From positions 868,001 through 932,000 of the forward strand of contig NZ_CP051627.1 in NCBI RefSeq assembly GCF_023208015.1: DNA of 64,000 nucleotides, written 5' to 3'. Shown here in pieces: positions 35,074 to 45,831 of this stretch. The DNA is from Thermobifida alba. GTDB lineage: Bacteria > Actinomycetota > Actinomycetes > Streptosporangiales > Streptosporangiaceae. The position numbers were made by a program, and so were the translations under genes. Each line of letters begins with the position of its first letter. The first letter of the stretch is position 1. Under the pieces are notes generated by a model, which was given only the letters and a program-made list of their open reading frames with translations, was not told the DNA's origin and did no database searches.

Positions 35074-35978
35074 CCGGGGCGGCCGTCACCTTCGTCGGAG
35101 GCAAGGGCGGCGTCGGCAAGACCACGCTGGCCGCCGCCCACGCCCTCGCCCTGGCCGACCGCGGACAGCGCACGCTGCTCGTCTCCGTCGACCCCGCCCA
35201 CTCCCTCGGCGACGTCCTGCAGGCACGGCTGGGCGACCGCCCCCGGCGGGTCGCCGACCGCCTCTGGGCGGTCGAACCCGACGCCGGGGCGACGGTGCGC
35301 CGCAGGGTCGCCCGGATCGCCGACGACGCGCGCACCGTGGTGCCCGACGAGGTCATGCCCGCGGTGCACCGGCACCTGCGGCACGCCGCGGCCGCCCCCG
35401 GGATGGCCGAGTCGGCGCTCAACGACCGGCTGGTCGACTACCTCGAACAGGTGCCCGGCACCTGGGACCGGCTGGTCGTGGACAGCGCGCCGACCGGCCA
35501 CCTGCTGCGGATGCTCGCACTGCCGACCCTGCTCACCCCCTGGATCCAGGGCCTGGCGCACCAGCGGGAACGCGCCGTGGCCGCGGACCGCCCCGCCGCG
35601 GCACTGTTCGACGCGGCGGACCGGACCGCCGATCCGATGCTGGAGAAGCTGCACGCGCGGCGGCGCCGCCTGGAGGCCGCCGCCGCGCGGCTGCGCTCCG
35701 ACGCGGTGGTGTGCCTGGTGACCCTGCCCCGCGAGGCGGTGGTGGCCGAGACGCGCCGCGCCGCCCGGGCCCTGGAGGCGGAGGGGTTCACCCTGGGGGT
35801 CGGGGCCGTCAACCAGGTCCCGGCCCGGCCCGCCCCGGCGACGATGGAGCGGATCCGCGCCCTGTTCGCCGCCCCCGGGCTCGTGGAGGTGCCGCTGCTG
35901 GCGGAGGAGCCCCTCGGACCGGAGGCGCTGCGCACCCTGCCGCCCCTGCTCGTGCCGGAGCCCGACCGCGGCCGCTGA
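35070..35978 (+). CDS. ArsA/Get3-like ATPase
   Basis: A 302-residue ATPase with P-loop G-G-K-G-G-V-G-K-T-T at residues 10-19, switch I D-P-A-H-S-L-G-D and switch II D-S-A-P-T-G-H-L-L-R, all as in ArsA/Get3 dimers. It is a single-unit protein, unlike two-domain ArsA of plasmid arsenite pumps, and there is no arsB or arsR here, so arsenite export is unlikely. The start is the TTG at 35070, overlapping the upstream stop. Coupling with the Cys-Cys protein suggests a complex or a tail-anchored or metal-linked partnership. Confidence 0.85.
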   Translation: MTGAAVTFVGGKGGVGKTTLAAAHALALADRGQRTLLVSVDPAHSLGDVLQARLGDRPRRVADRLWAVEPDAGATVRRRVARIADDARTVVPDEVMPAVHRHLRHAAAAPGMAESALNDRLVDYLEQVPGTWDRLVVDSAPTGHLLRMLALPTLLTPWIQGLAHQRERAVAADRPAAALFDAADRTADPMLEKLHARRRRLEAAAARLRSDAVVCLVTLPREAVVAETRRAARALEAEGFTLGVGAVNQVPARPAPATMERIRALFAAPGLVEVPLLAEEPLGPEALRTLPPLLVPEPDRGR

Positions 35979-36010
35979 AGGGCCTGCCCGGAGCGGCAGC
36001 GGCACAACAA

Positions 36011-36030
36011 GCCCCTTTTTCATGAAAAGG
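36011..36030. promoter_or_regulatory. A+T-rich inverted repeat
   Basis: CCTTTT and AAAAGG flank TCATG in an otherwise G+C-rich spacer, 165 bp upstream of the amidotransferase-fold gene and 32 bp after the ArsA-like gene. It could be an operator or a short terminator-like stem. Confidence 0.3.
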
Positions 36031-36194
36031 CGGGAAAGGGGAATGGCCGGCCGGTCCCGCTCCCCGTCAGCGCCCCGACTCCGCCGGCACGGCGACAGGG
36101 AAAAGCCGTCAACGTCGCGGAGGGTGCGCGCGAAGCCCGCAGGCAATAGGATTTCCGCTTCACCGCCCGCTTCCCCGGCCGTCCAGGAGGACGT

Positions 36195-36842
36195 ATGCCC
36201 CGTCCGCTCATCGGGATCACCAGTCACCTCGAACCGGCGCGCTGGGGGAGTTGGGTGCGCGAGGCGGCGGTCGTGGCCACCCCGTTCCTGCGGGAGGTCG
36301 ACCGCGCGGGCGGGCTGCCCGTCGTCCTCGCCCCGGTCCACCCCCGGCGGGTCGGCGACCTCCTCGCCCGCTTCGACGGCTTCGTCCTCACCACCGGGGC
36401 GCCCGTGGGCGCCGACGAGGACTCCGGCGAGGCCGACCCGCGGCGGGACCGCTTCGAGACCGAACTCGTCCGCGCCGCCGTCACCGCCCGCCGCCCCTTC
36501 CTCGCCGTCGAACGCGGACTCCAGGTCCTCAACGTCGCGATGGGGGGCAGCCTGCTGCCCGCCGCCGGCCACGCGGTACGCCTGGTCGACACCGACGTGA
36601 CGGTCAACGTCAGCAGCGTGCTCGGCAAGGTCCTGGGCGACCGCGCCCGCGTGCGCCGGGCCGACGGCCCCGGCGTCAACCGGATCGGCGCGGAACTGGT
36701 CCCCGTGGCCTGGGACGGCACCCGGGCGGTGGAGGCCCTGGAGGTCGCCGACCACCCCTTCGGGGTCGCGGTGCGCTGGCGTCCCGAGGAGGCGACGGAC
36801 CGCCGGCTGTTCCGGGCGCTGGTCGAACACGCCGGAGGCTGA
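36195..36842 (+). CDS. Class I glutamine amidotransferase-fold protein, predicted inactive
   Basis: A 215-residue homologue of the PuuD/peptidase C26 gamma-glutamyl hydrolase family by its P-L-I-G-I-T-S start, G-F-V-L-T-T-G and G-L-Q-V-L-N-V-A-M-G-G-S-L. The nucleophile position, normally G-x-C-R-G, reads A-V-E-R-G with Glu106 in place of Cys. The catalytic H-P-E reads R-W-R-P-E with Arg196 in place of His, and the H-H-Q region has no histidine. It should therefore be catalytically dead while keeping the fold, perhaps as a ligand-binding or partner protein. The start ATG follows CAGGAGG. CDP-alcohol transferase and GDP-mannose genes follow. Confidence 0.8.
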   Translation: MPRPLIGITSHLEPARWGSWVREAAVVATPFLREVDRAGGLPVVLAPVHPRRVGDLLARFDGFVLTTGAPVGADEDSGEADPRRDRFETELVRAAVTARRPFLAVERGLQVLNVAMGGSLLPAAGHAVRLVDTDVTVNVSSVLGKVLGDRARVRRADGPGVNRIGAELVPVAWDGTRAVEALEVADHPFGVAVRWRPEEATDRRLFRALVEHAGG

Positions 36843-36932
36843 GGCCGCCGCGGGGCAGGCCTCCCCCTCCCGCGCGCGGCAGGAGGAGGACCCCCGCACG
36901 CCGGGTAGGCTCACCTCAAACGGGGAGGTGAG

Positions 36933-37607
36933 ATGGCGACCGCGACGAACCAGGGGGAGCGCGACGACGCCGCGGACCGGATCTGGACGGTCCCGAACAT
37001 GATCAGCGTCCTGCGGCTGCTCGGCGTCCCGCTGTTCCTCTGGCTGGTCCTCGGCCCGCGGGCCGACGTCTGGGCACTGGGCGTGCTCGCCGCGGCCGGA
37101 CTGTCGGACTGGCTCGACGGCAAGATCGCACGGGCCTGGAACCAGACCAGCCGGCTCGGCACGCTCCTGGACCCCATGGCCGACCGGCTCTACATCTTCG
37201 CCGCGCTGCTGGGACTGGTCGTGCGCGACATCATCCCCTGGTGGCTGATGGCGATCCTGGTCCTGCGCGACGTGCTCATCATCGGCGCGCTGCCGGTGCT
37301 GCGCTACTACGGGTACGGGCCGCTTCCGGTCAATTTCGCCGGAAAGGCGGCCACGCTGTGCCTTCTCTACGCCTTTCCGCTGCTGTTCCTGGCCGGGTAT
37401 TCCGGAGCCGTCGGATATGTGGCGCAAATCGTTGGTTGGGCCTTCGCGATATGGGGAACAGCCCTCTACTGGTGGGCCGGACTGCTGTACTCGGTCCAGG
37501 GCTCACGGCTGATCAGACGCAGTCGCGCCCTGGAACGCGTCCAGGGAGGTGACACGGGCCCCGGACGCGAACGGCGGACGGACCGGTCGGCACCGCACCG
37601 GCGGTGA
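36933..37607 (+). CDS. CDP-alcohol phosphatidyltransferase
   Basis: A 224-residue membrane enzyme with about five membrane segments. The full catalytic signature is present at residues 57-84 as D-W-L-D-G-K-I-A-R, then G-T-L-L-D-P-M-A-D (D-x2-D-G-x2-A-R-x8-G-x3-D-x3-D). It transfers a phospho-alcohol head group between CDP-linked lipid and an alcohol; PgsA-like phosphatidylglycerophosphate synthase or a related enzyme are both possible. GGGGAGGTGAG precedes the ATG. Located between the inactive amidotransferase-fold protein and the mannose-1-phosphate guanylyltransferase. Confidence 0.88.
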   Translation: MATATNQGERDDAADRIWTVPNMISVLRLLGVPLFLWLVLGPRADVWALGVLAAAGLSDWLDGKIARAWNQTSRLGTLLDPMADRLYIFAALLGLVVRDIIPWWLMAILVLRDVLIIGALPVLRYYGYGPLPVNFAGKAATLCLLYAFPLLFLAGYSGAVGYVAQIVGWAFAIWGTALYWWAGLLYSVQGSRLIRRSRALERVQGGDTGPGRERRTDRSAPHRR

Positions 37608-37758
37608 AGCACGGCACCCGGGCACGAACGCCCGGACAGCCCGCCTCCGGTCACTCCGGGCCACCGCGTCGTGACAACGAAGGGAGCAGCATCCCCACCA
37701 TGAGACCCCGTGCCATGGCGGTTCGCCGAACGATCCCCGGGGCTTGGAGGTGGCCGAG

Positions 37759-40257
37759 ATGAAGGCCGTCGTGATGGCCGGCGGTGAGGGCACCCGACTC
37801 CGCCCGATGACCGCCAACCAGCCCAAACCACTACTACCCGTTGTCAACCGGCCGATCATGGAGCACGTGCTCCGCCTGCTGAAGCGACACGGGTTCGACG
37901 ACACGGTCGTGACCGTGCAGTTCCTCGCCACCCTCATCCGCAACTACTTCGGTGACGGCGAGGAACTCGGAATGAATCTGCGCTACGTCGCCGAGGAGGT
38001 GCCGCTCGGCACCGCGGGCAGCGTCAAGAACGCCGAGGAGCACCTGCGGGGCGAGCCGTTCATCGTCATCTCCGGCGACGCGCTCACCGACATCGACCTG
38101 ACCGACATGGTCCGGTTCCACCGCGAGAACGGCGCGATGGTGACCATCGGACTCAAGCGGGTCGCCAACCCGCTGGAGTTCGGCATCATCATCGTCGACG
38201 ACGACGGCCGCATCCAGCGGTTCCTGGAGAAGCCCACCTGGGGCCAGGTCTTCTCCGACACCGTCAACACCGGCATCTACATCATGGAGCCCGAGGTCCT
38301 GGACCACGTCGCCGCCGGCGAGAACGTCGACTGGTCCAGCGACGTCTTCCCCAAGCTGCTCAAGGACGGTGCGCCGCTGTACGGCTACATCGCCGAGGGC
38401 TACTGGGAGGACGTGGGCACCCACGAGAGCTACCTGAGCGCCCAGGCCGACGTGCTCTCCGGCAAGGTCGACGTCGAGATCGACGGCTTCGAGGTCTCCC
38501 CCGGCATCTGGGTGGCCGAGGGCGCCGAGGTCGACCCCGACGCGGTCCTCAAGGGCCCCCTCTACATCGGCGACTACGCCAAGGTCGAGGCCGGGGCGGA
38601 ACTGCGCGAGTTCACCGTGCTCGGCAGCAACGTGGTGGTGCGCTCCGAGGCGTTCCTGCACCGGGCGGTGGTCCACGACAACGTGTACGTGGGCACCCGC
38701 ACCAACCTGCGCGGCTGCGTCGTCGGCAAGAACACCGACATCATGGCCGGGGCCCGGGTCGAGGAGGGCACGGTCGTCGGCGAGGAGTGCGTCATCGAGG
38801 CCGAGGCCTACCTCGCCAACAACATCAAGGTCTATCCCTTCAAGACGATCGAGGCCGGCGCGGTCGTCAACACCAACGTCATCTGGGAGTCCAAGGGGCA
38901 GCGCTCGCTGTTCGGCCCCCGCGGCGTGTCCGGGCTGATCAACGTGGAGATCACCCCGGAGCTGGTGGTGCGGCTGGCCAGCGCCTACGCCACCACCCTG
39001 AAGAAGGGCGCGGTGGTCACCGCCTCCCGGGACGTCTCCCGGGCGGCGCGGACCCTCAAACGGGCGGTGGTCAGCGCGCTGACCGCGGCGGCCATCAACG
39101 TCCAGGACCTGGAGGCGGCCCCGCTGCCGCTGGCCCGCTTCCACACGTCCCAGTCGGGGATCAGCGGCGGCATCGCGCTGCGCACCACCCCGGGGGACCC
39201 GCAGTCGGTGGACCTCGTCTTCCTCGACTCCAGCGGGGCCGACCTGTCCCCGGCCGCCCAGCGCAAGCTGGAGCGGGTCTTCTCCCGCCAGGAGTACCGC
39301 AGGGCCTTCCCCGGCGAGATCGCCGAGTTGTCCTTCCCCTCCCGCAGTATCGAGGCCTACACGCAGGAACTGCTGCGCAGCATCGATCTGAGCGGGGTGG
39401 ACGAGGCCAACCTCAAGGTCGTGGTGGACTGCGCGGGCGGCACCGGATCGCTGATCCTGCCCGCCCTGCTCAGCCGGATCGGCGCCGAGGTGCTCACCGT
39501 CAACAACCGCCTCGACGAGGCCTCGCCCACCGACACGCTGGCCAAGCAGACGCGTGACCTGCAGCGCCTGGGCGAGCTGGTGGCCTCGGCACGCGCCGAC
39601 TTCGGGGTCCGCTTCGACCCGGTGGCCGAGCGGCTGCAGCTGGTGGACGGCAGCGGTGAACTGGTCGACAACGAGCGTGCGCTGCTGGTGGTGCTCGACC
39701 TGGTGGCGGCCGAACGGAAGGGCGGCCGGGTGGCGCTCCCGGTCACCACGACCCGGGTGGCCGAGCAGGTCGCCAACTTCCACGGCGTCCAGGTGCAGTG
39801 GACCCCCACGGCCACCGACGAGCTGACCAAGGCCGCGCTGGCCGAGGACATCATCTTCGCTGCCGACGGCCGGGGCGGGTTCATCCTGCCGGAGTTCTCC
39901 CGCACCAGCGACGGAATCGCCGCGTTCGTGCGACTGATCGGACTGGTGGCGCGCACTAAGATGTCGCTCAGCCAGATCGACCAGAGGATTCCGCAGGCGC
40001 ACCTGCTGCGCCGCTCGGTGCCCACCCCCTGGGCGGTCAAGGGCAGTGTCATGCGCGAGGTGGTGGAGGCCGCTGCCGGCCGCGAGATCGACACCACCGA
40101 CGGGGTCCGGGTCATCGAGCCCGACGGCTCCTGGGCGCTGGTGCTCCCCGACACCGCCGAGGCGGTCACCCACCTGTGGGCCGAGGGCCCCGACGACGAC
40201 ACCGCCCAGCGCCTCCTGGAGGAGTGGGCGGCCGTGGTCGAGCGGGCCGAGGGCTGA
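37759..40257 (+). CDS. Mannose-1-phosphate guanylyltransferase with degenerate phosphomutase domain
   Basis: An 832-residue protein. Residues 1-235 are an intact nucleotidyltransferase (A-G-G-E-G-T-R-L-R-P-M-T, K-P-L-L-P, S-G-D-A-L, E-K-P) and 250-375 a left-handed beta-helix. Residues 380-832 have the phosphohexomutase fold, but the catalytic loops are lost: the T-A-S-H-N-P serine loop reads R-T-T-P-G-D near 475, the D-G-D-G-D-R metal loop reads D-P-V-A-E-R near 619, the E-x-S-G-H loop reads D-G-R-G-G near 703, and R-P-S-G-T-E-P reads L-P-D-T-A-E-A near 796. It probably makes GDP-mannose, with a non-catalytic C-terminal half. The ATG follows TTGGAGGTGGCCGAG. Confidence 0.85.
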   Translation: MKAVVMAGGEGTRLRPMTANQPKPLLPVVNRPIMEHVLRLLKRHGFDDTVVTVQFLATLIRNYFGDGEELGMNLRYVAEEVPLGTAGSVKNAEEHLRGEPFIVISGDALTDIDLTDMVRFHRENGAMVTIGLKRVANPLEFGIIIVDDDGRIQRFLEKPTWGQVFSDTVNTGIYIMEPEVLDHVAAGENVDWSSDVFPKLLKDGAPLYGYIAEGYWEDVGTHESYLSAQADVLSGKVDVEIDGFEVSPGIWVAEGAEVDPDAVLKGPLYIGDYAKVEAGAELREFTVLGSNVVVRSEAFLHRAVVHDNVYVGTRTNLRGCVVGKNTDIMAGARVEEGTVVGEECVIEAEAYLANNIKVYPFKTIEAGAVVNTNVIWESKGQRSLFGPRGVSGLINVEITPELVVRLASAYATTLKKGAVVTASRDVSRAARTLKRAVVSALTAAAINVQDLEAAPLPLARFHTSQSGISGGIALRTTPGDPQSVDLVFLDSSGADLSPAAQRKLERVFSRQEYRRAFPGEIAELSFPSRSIEAYTQELLRSIDLSGVDEANLKVVVDCAGGTGSLILPALLSRIGAEVLTVNNRLDEASPTDTLAKQTRDLQRLGELVASARADFGVRFDPVAERLQLVDGSGELVDNERALLVVLDLVAAERKGGRVALPVTTTRVAEQVANFHGVQVQWTPTATDELTKAALAEDIIFAADGRGGFILPEFSRTSDGIAAFVRLIGLVARTKMSLSQIDQRIPQAHLLRRSVPTPWAVKGSVMREVVEAAAGREIDTTDGVRVIEPDGSWALVLPDTAEAVTHLWAEGPDDDTAQRLLEEWAAVVERAEG

Positions 40258-40557
40258 CCCAGGACCGGGCGCGCGGCCCCGGGGTCCCGGAGCCGCGCGC
40301 CCGGCGTGTGCGGAGTTTGAAATCGACCTGGAATCAGGGAAGACTCCAGGACTGCACGGTTCCCAGCGCCGTGCGGATAAGGTTTAGAGCCGAGCGCTCT
40401 TGGTGTAAGAGATGGTGAAAAAAGAGGTGATTGTGGGGAAGGGATATGGAAAGGACCTGACCTGAGGCGCGGGGTCCACGGACCGCCATCTCCGTCACCT
40501 GTAAGTCACCAAGCCGATTCAAGGACCGCCCCGTGCGGTAGGAGGCCGAGCCGACCT
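40258..40557. other. Spacer with terminator and probable promoter before the FHA gene
   Basis: The 300-bp gap has a strong stem at 40265-40304 (CCGGGCGCGCGGC and complement, 14-nt loop), which should end the upstream transcript. From 40315 to 40460 base composition falls and there is a GCACGG/CCGTGC hairpin (40352-40372) and several A-rich runs, where the FHA gene promoter probably lies. I could not fix a -35/-10 pair and see no coding potential. Confidence 0.45.
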
Positions 40558-41097
40558 ATGTCGAACTGCACGCAGTGCGGTCACGCCGTCGCGGATGATG
40601 CCCGCTTCTGCTCCAACTGCGGTTCCCCCGTCAACCGGTCGCGAGGGGATCTGTCTCAGCCACGTGAGCGCCGCGACCGCGTCGGCGAGACGACGTCCAC
40701 GATCTCCATCAGCGGCATCCAGGCGCTGGAGGCCGAGGCCGACAGCGTCGAGGACGCGGCCCCCGACACGGCCGCGGTGGAGGCCCTGCCCCCCGGGACC
40801 GCCCTGCTGGTGGTCAAACGCGGCCCCAACGCGGGCAGCCGCTTCCTGCTGGACAAGGACCTCACCACCGCGGGACGCCACCCCAACAGCGACATCTTCC
40901 TCGACGACGTGACGGTCTCCCGGCGGCACGTGGAGTTCTACCGACGCGGCGGCTCCTTCGGCGTCCGTGACGTGGGCAGCCTCAACGGCACCTACGTCAA
41001 CCGCGAGCGCATCGACGAAGCGGAGCTCGGCGGCGGGGACGAGATCCAGATCGGCAAGTTCCGGCTGGTACTGCTCACCAACCCGCGCCGCGGCTGA
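40558..41097 (+). CDS. garA: GarA/OdhI-type FHA protein with N-terminal zinc ribbon
   Basis: A 179-residue protein. Residues 4-21 form a C-x2-C-x10-C-x2-C zinc ribbon. E-T-T-S at residues 44-47 matches the threonines in GarA/OdhI that PknG and PknB phosphorylate. An FHA domain fills about residues 85-172 (G-R-H-P-N-S-D-I, S-R-R-H-V-E-F, L-N-G-T-Y-V-N). GarA and OdhI bind and inhibit 2-oxoglutarate dehydrogenase and glutamate dehydrogenase according to phosphorylation. Mycobacterial GarA lacks the zinc ribbon, so this is a longer variant. Gene order with the DUF151, MerR and gcvP genes matches the mycobacterial garA locus. Confidence 0.85.
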   Translation: MSNCTQCGHAVADDARFCSNCGSPVNRSRGDLSQPRERRDRVGETTSTISISGIQALEAEADSVEDAAPDTAAVEALPPGTALLVVKRGPNAGSRFLLDKDLTTAGRHPNSDIFLDDVTVSRRHVEFYRRGGSFGVRDVGSLNGTYVNRERIDEAELGGGDEIQIGKFRLVLLTNPRRG

Positions 41098-41327
41098 CCG
41101 GCGACCGACGCCGACCGTGCGGAGCGGGCGGGACCGACCAGGCCGAGGCCCCGCCCGCGGAACAGGTTTGCCGCGCCCAGGACCGGAGAGCTTTAGGGGA
41201 GGACCCGCCTCGGGAGCGCCGTCCGCCCTGACGCGGGCGACCCCCGGCGGTGTACCGTGGGGAATGGAGCAGAGCGCACTTCGGCGTGTGCCCCTCCGAA
41301 CGCGACAAGTCGTGGGACGGAGCCGCA

Positions 41328-41798
41328 GTGAAGCATATGGAGGTCGTCGGCGTCCGGGTCGAGATGCCGGCCAACCAACCGATTGTCCTGCTCAAGGAGA
41401 CCGACGGGGAGCGCTACCTCCCCATCTGGATCGGCGCGGTCGAGGCCACCGCCATCGCGCTGGCGCAGCAGGGCGTCAAGCCCGCGCGCCCGCTCACCCA
41501 TGACCTTCTCCGCGACGTCCTGGACGCGTTGAACACCACCCTGACCACGGTCAACATCACCGCCCTGGAGGACGGCGTCTTCTACGCCGAACTGGTCTTC
41601 TCCAACGGCGTGCAGGTCAGCGCGCGTCCCTCGGACTCGATCGCGCTGGCGCTGCGCACGGGCGCGCCCATCTACGTGCGCGACGACGTCCTCGACGAGG
41701 CCGGGGTGGCGATTCCCGACGAGCAAGAGGACGAGGTGGAGCGCTTCCGGGCGTTCCTCGACAACATCACGCCCGAGGACTTCGGCAGGATGACCTGA
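41328..41798 (+). CDS. DUF151 bifunctional nuclease family protein
   Basis: A 156-residue DUF151 protein (E-V-V-G-V-R-V-E-M start, P-I-W-I-G-A-V-E-A-T-A-I, then R-P-S-D-S-I-A-L-A-L-R). The family includes a plant bifunctional nuclease; in bacteria its activity is not well defined. The GTG at 41328 is preferred because GGGACGGAGC lies just upstream; an ATG follows 9 nt later. It lies between the FHA gene and the MerR gene, as in other actinobacteria (equivalent to Rv1829). Confidence 0.85.
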   Translation: MKHMEVVGVRVEMPANQPIVLLKETDGERYLPIWIGAVEATAIALAQQGVKPARPLTHDLLRDVLDALNTTLTTVNITALEDGVFYAELVFSNGVQVSARPSDSIALALRTGAPIYVRDDVLDEAGVAIPDEQEDEVERFRAFLDNITPEDFGRMT

Positions 41799-41884
41799 GC
41801 GGCTCCGGCCGGTGCCGGACAGGTGCGTTCCGGGCCGGGCGGATCGGCGAAACGATGTCGTCCGCGACGCGCCGAGAGCTGTCG

Positions 41885-41914
41885 TTGACGCTGTCCATGC
41901 CCCCGGCTTACCGT
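41885..41914 (+). promoter_or_regulatory. Sigma-A promoter of the MerR gene
   Basis: TTGACG (41885-41890), 18-nt spacer, TACCGT (41909-41914). Predicted start near 41921 leaves a leader of about 75 nt before the GTG at 41997. Confidence 0.55.
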
Positions 41915-41996
41915 CGGAGGTGAAGCAGCCTGCGGCGTCAAAATCCGTTGTCTCCCCTAGTCAGACCGTCGCAGGCCGGGAAGCCGGAGGTTCGGC

Positions 41997-42605
41997 GTGG
42001 CGGTTATCAGCGGCAAGCAGAAAGCCTCCGAGCATCGGCGGTCAGCCGTGCGGTTGGCGGGTGAGCAGGGCCTGCTGTGTGAAGAGGACGTGGTGGGGCT
42101 GCCGATGGACGTCGGATACCGTGGCCCCGCCGCCTGCGTGGCAGCGGGGATCACGTATCGCCAGCTCGACTACTGGGCGCGGACCCACCTGGTCGAGCCG
42201 AGCGTCAGCGTGCCCGACGGGTCCCCGGGGCACCGGTTGTACAGCTTCCGCGACATCCTCATCCTCAAGGTCGTCAAGCGGCTGCTCGACACGGGCATCT
42301 CCCTGCAGCAGATCCGCACCGCGGTGGAGCACCTCAGGCAGCGCGCCACCGCCGATCTCGCCCACATCACCCTGATGAGCGACGGCGTCAGCGTCTACGA
42401 GTGCACCTCGCCCGACGAGGTCGTGGACCTGCTCCAGGGCGGCCAGGGCATGTTCGGGATCGCGTTGGGACGGGTGTGGCGGGAGCTGGAGGGCACCCTC
42501 GGCGAGCTGCACGGGGAGCCGCTGAGCGAGGAGGAGCGGCGCGCCGCCGACCCGCACCCCGCGGACGAGCTGGCCCGGCGCCGACGGCAGCGCCGCACCG
42601 GCTGA
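41997..42605 (+). CDS. MerR-family regulator, Rv1830-like
   Basis: A 202-residue MerR-type protein. Y-R-G-P-A-A-C-V-A-A-G-I-T-Y-R-Q-L-D-Y-W-A-R-T near residues 41-63 and the central R-L-Y-S-F-R-D-I-L-I-L-K-V-V-K-R-L-L-D-T-G-I-S match the second MerR of the mycobacterial garA block. The C-terminal E-C-T-S-P-D-E-V-V-D-L-L-Q-G-G-Q-G-M-F-G-I segment is also conserved in that group. GGAGG lies 6 nt before the GTG start. The other MerR usually found in this block (FtsR-like, Rv1828) is absent here. Confidence 0.87.
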   Translation: MAVISGKQKASEHRRSAVRLAGEQGLLCEEDVVGLPMDVGYRGPAACVAAGITYRQLDYWARTHLVEPSVSVPDGSPGHRLYSFRDILILKVVKRLLDTGISLQQIRTAVEHLRQRATADLAHITLMSDGVSVYECTSPDEVVDLLQGGQGMFGIALGRVWRELEGTLGELHGEPLSEEERRAADPHPADELARRRRQRRTG

Positions 42606-42737
42606 CCCCGGCACGTCCCGCCGGATGTGGCCGATCCCGCAGAGTCCCGGAAGGTCTCGGAGGAGCGGGCCGCTACCATGAGAGGTGCGGTGGACCGGAC
42701 TGCTGACCGGCCGCCGACAACCGGCCGTTGACACCAC

Positions 42738-42870
42738 ACGGGAGAGACTCCGCGCCGCGGAGCGCCGACGGGGCAAACCTCCCCAGCAACCTCTCAGGCA
42801 CCAGGGACCGTGTGGGACAGGCACTCTGGAGCACGGCGGCACGCCGACCGCAGGTGACAGAGGGGGAGAC
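42738..42870 (+). ncRNA. Glycine riboswitch, single aptamer with ghost-aptamer remnant
   Basis: The leader of gcvP carries the conserved glycine-aptamer elements in order: GGGAGAG (42740-42746), GCCGACGGGGCAAA (42763-42776), CTCTCAGG (42791-42798) and GGACAGG...CTCTGGAG (42815-42831). GGGAGAG pairs with CTCTC. After it, CAGGTGACAGAGGGGG (42851-42866) looks like the 3' half of a second aptamer, as seen in single-aptamer forms with a reduced partner. An AGGAGG ribosome binding site follows at 42903-42908, so glycine probably switches on gcvP expression. Confidence 0.85.
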
Positions 42871-42913
42871 CAAGGAGCACGCCGTACCCCGGCCCAGCGA
42901 CCAGGAGGTCTCC

Positions 42914-45787
<2,874 letters not shown>

Positions 45788-45790
45788 GCC

Positions 45791-45831
45791 GTCCCGTGGG
45801 GCGGCGCGACGTCCGCGCCGCCCCACGGGAC
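45791..45831 (+). terminator. gcvP terminator stem
   Basis: An 18-bp perfect stem starting GTCCCGTGGGGCGGCGCG with an ACGTC loop, 3 bp after the gcvP stop. No T-run follows. Confidence 0.75.

Noticed and set aside
35070-35978. ArsA-like ATPase as part of an arsenite resistance operon
   Set aside because: No arsB, arsC or arsR nearby, single ATPase unit, and coupling to cstA and a Cys-Cys small protein instead.
42728-42733. TTGACA just before the glycine riboswitch as a -35 element
   Set aside because: The aptamer starts at about 42738, so a transcript from this promoter would lack the aptamer's 5' strand. The promoter must lie farther upstream.
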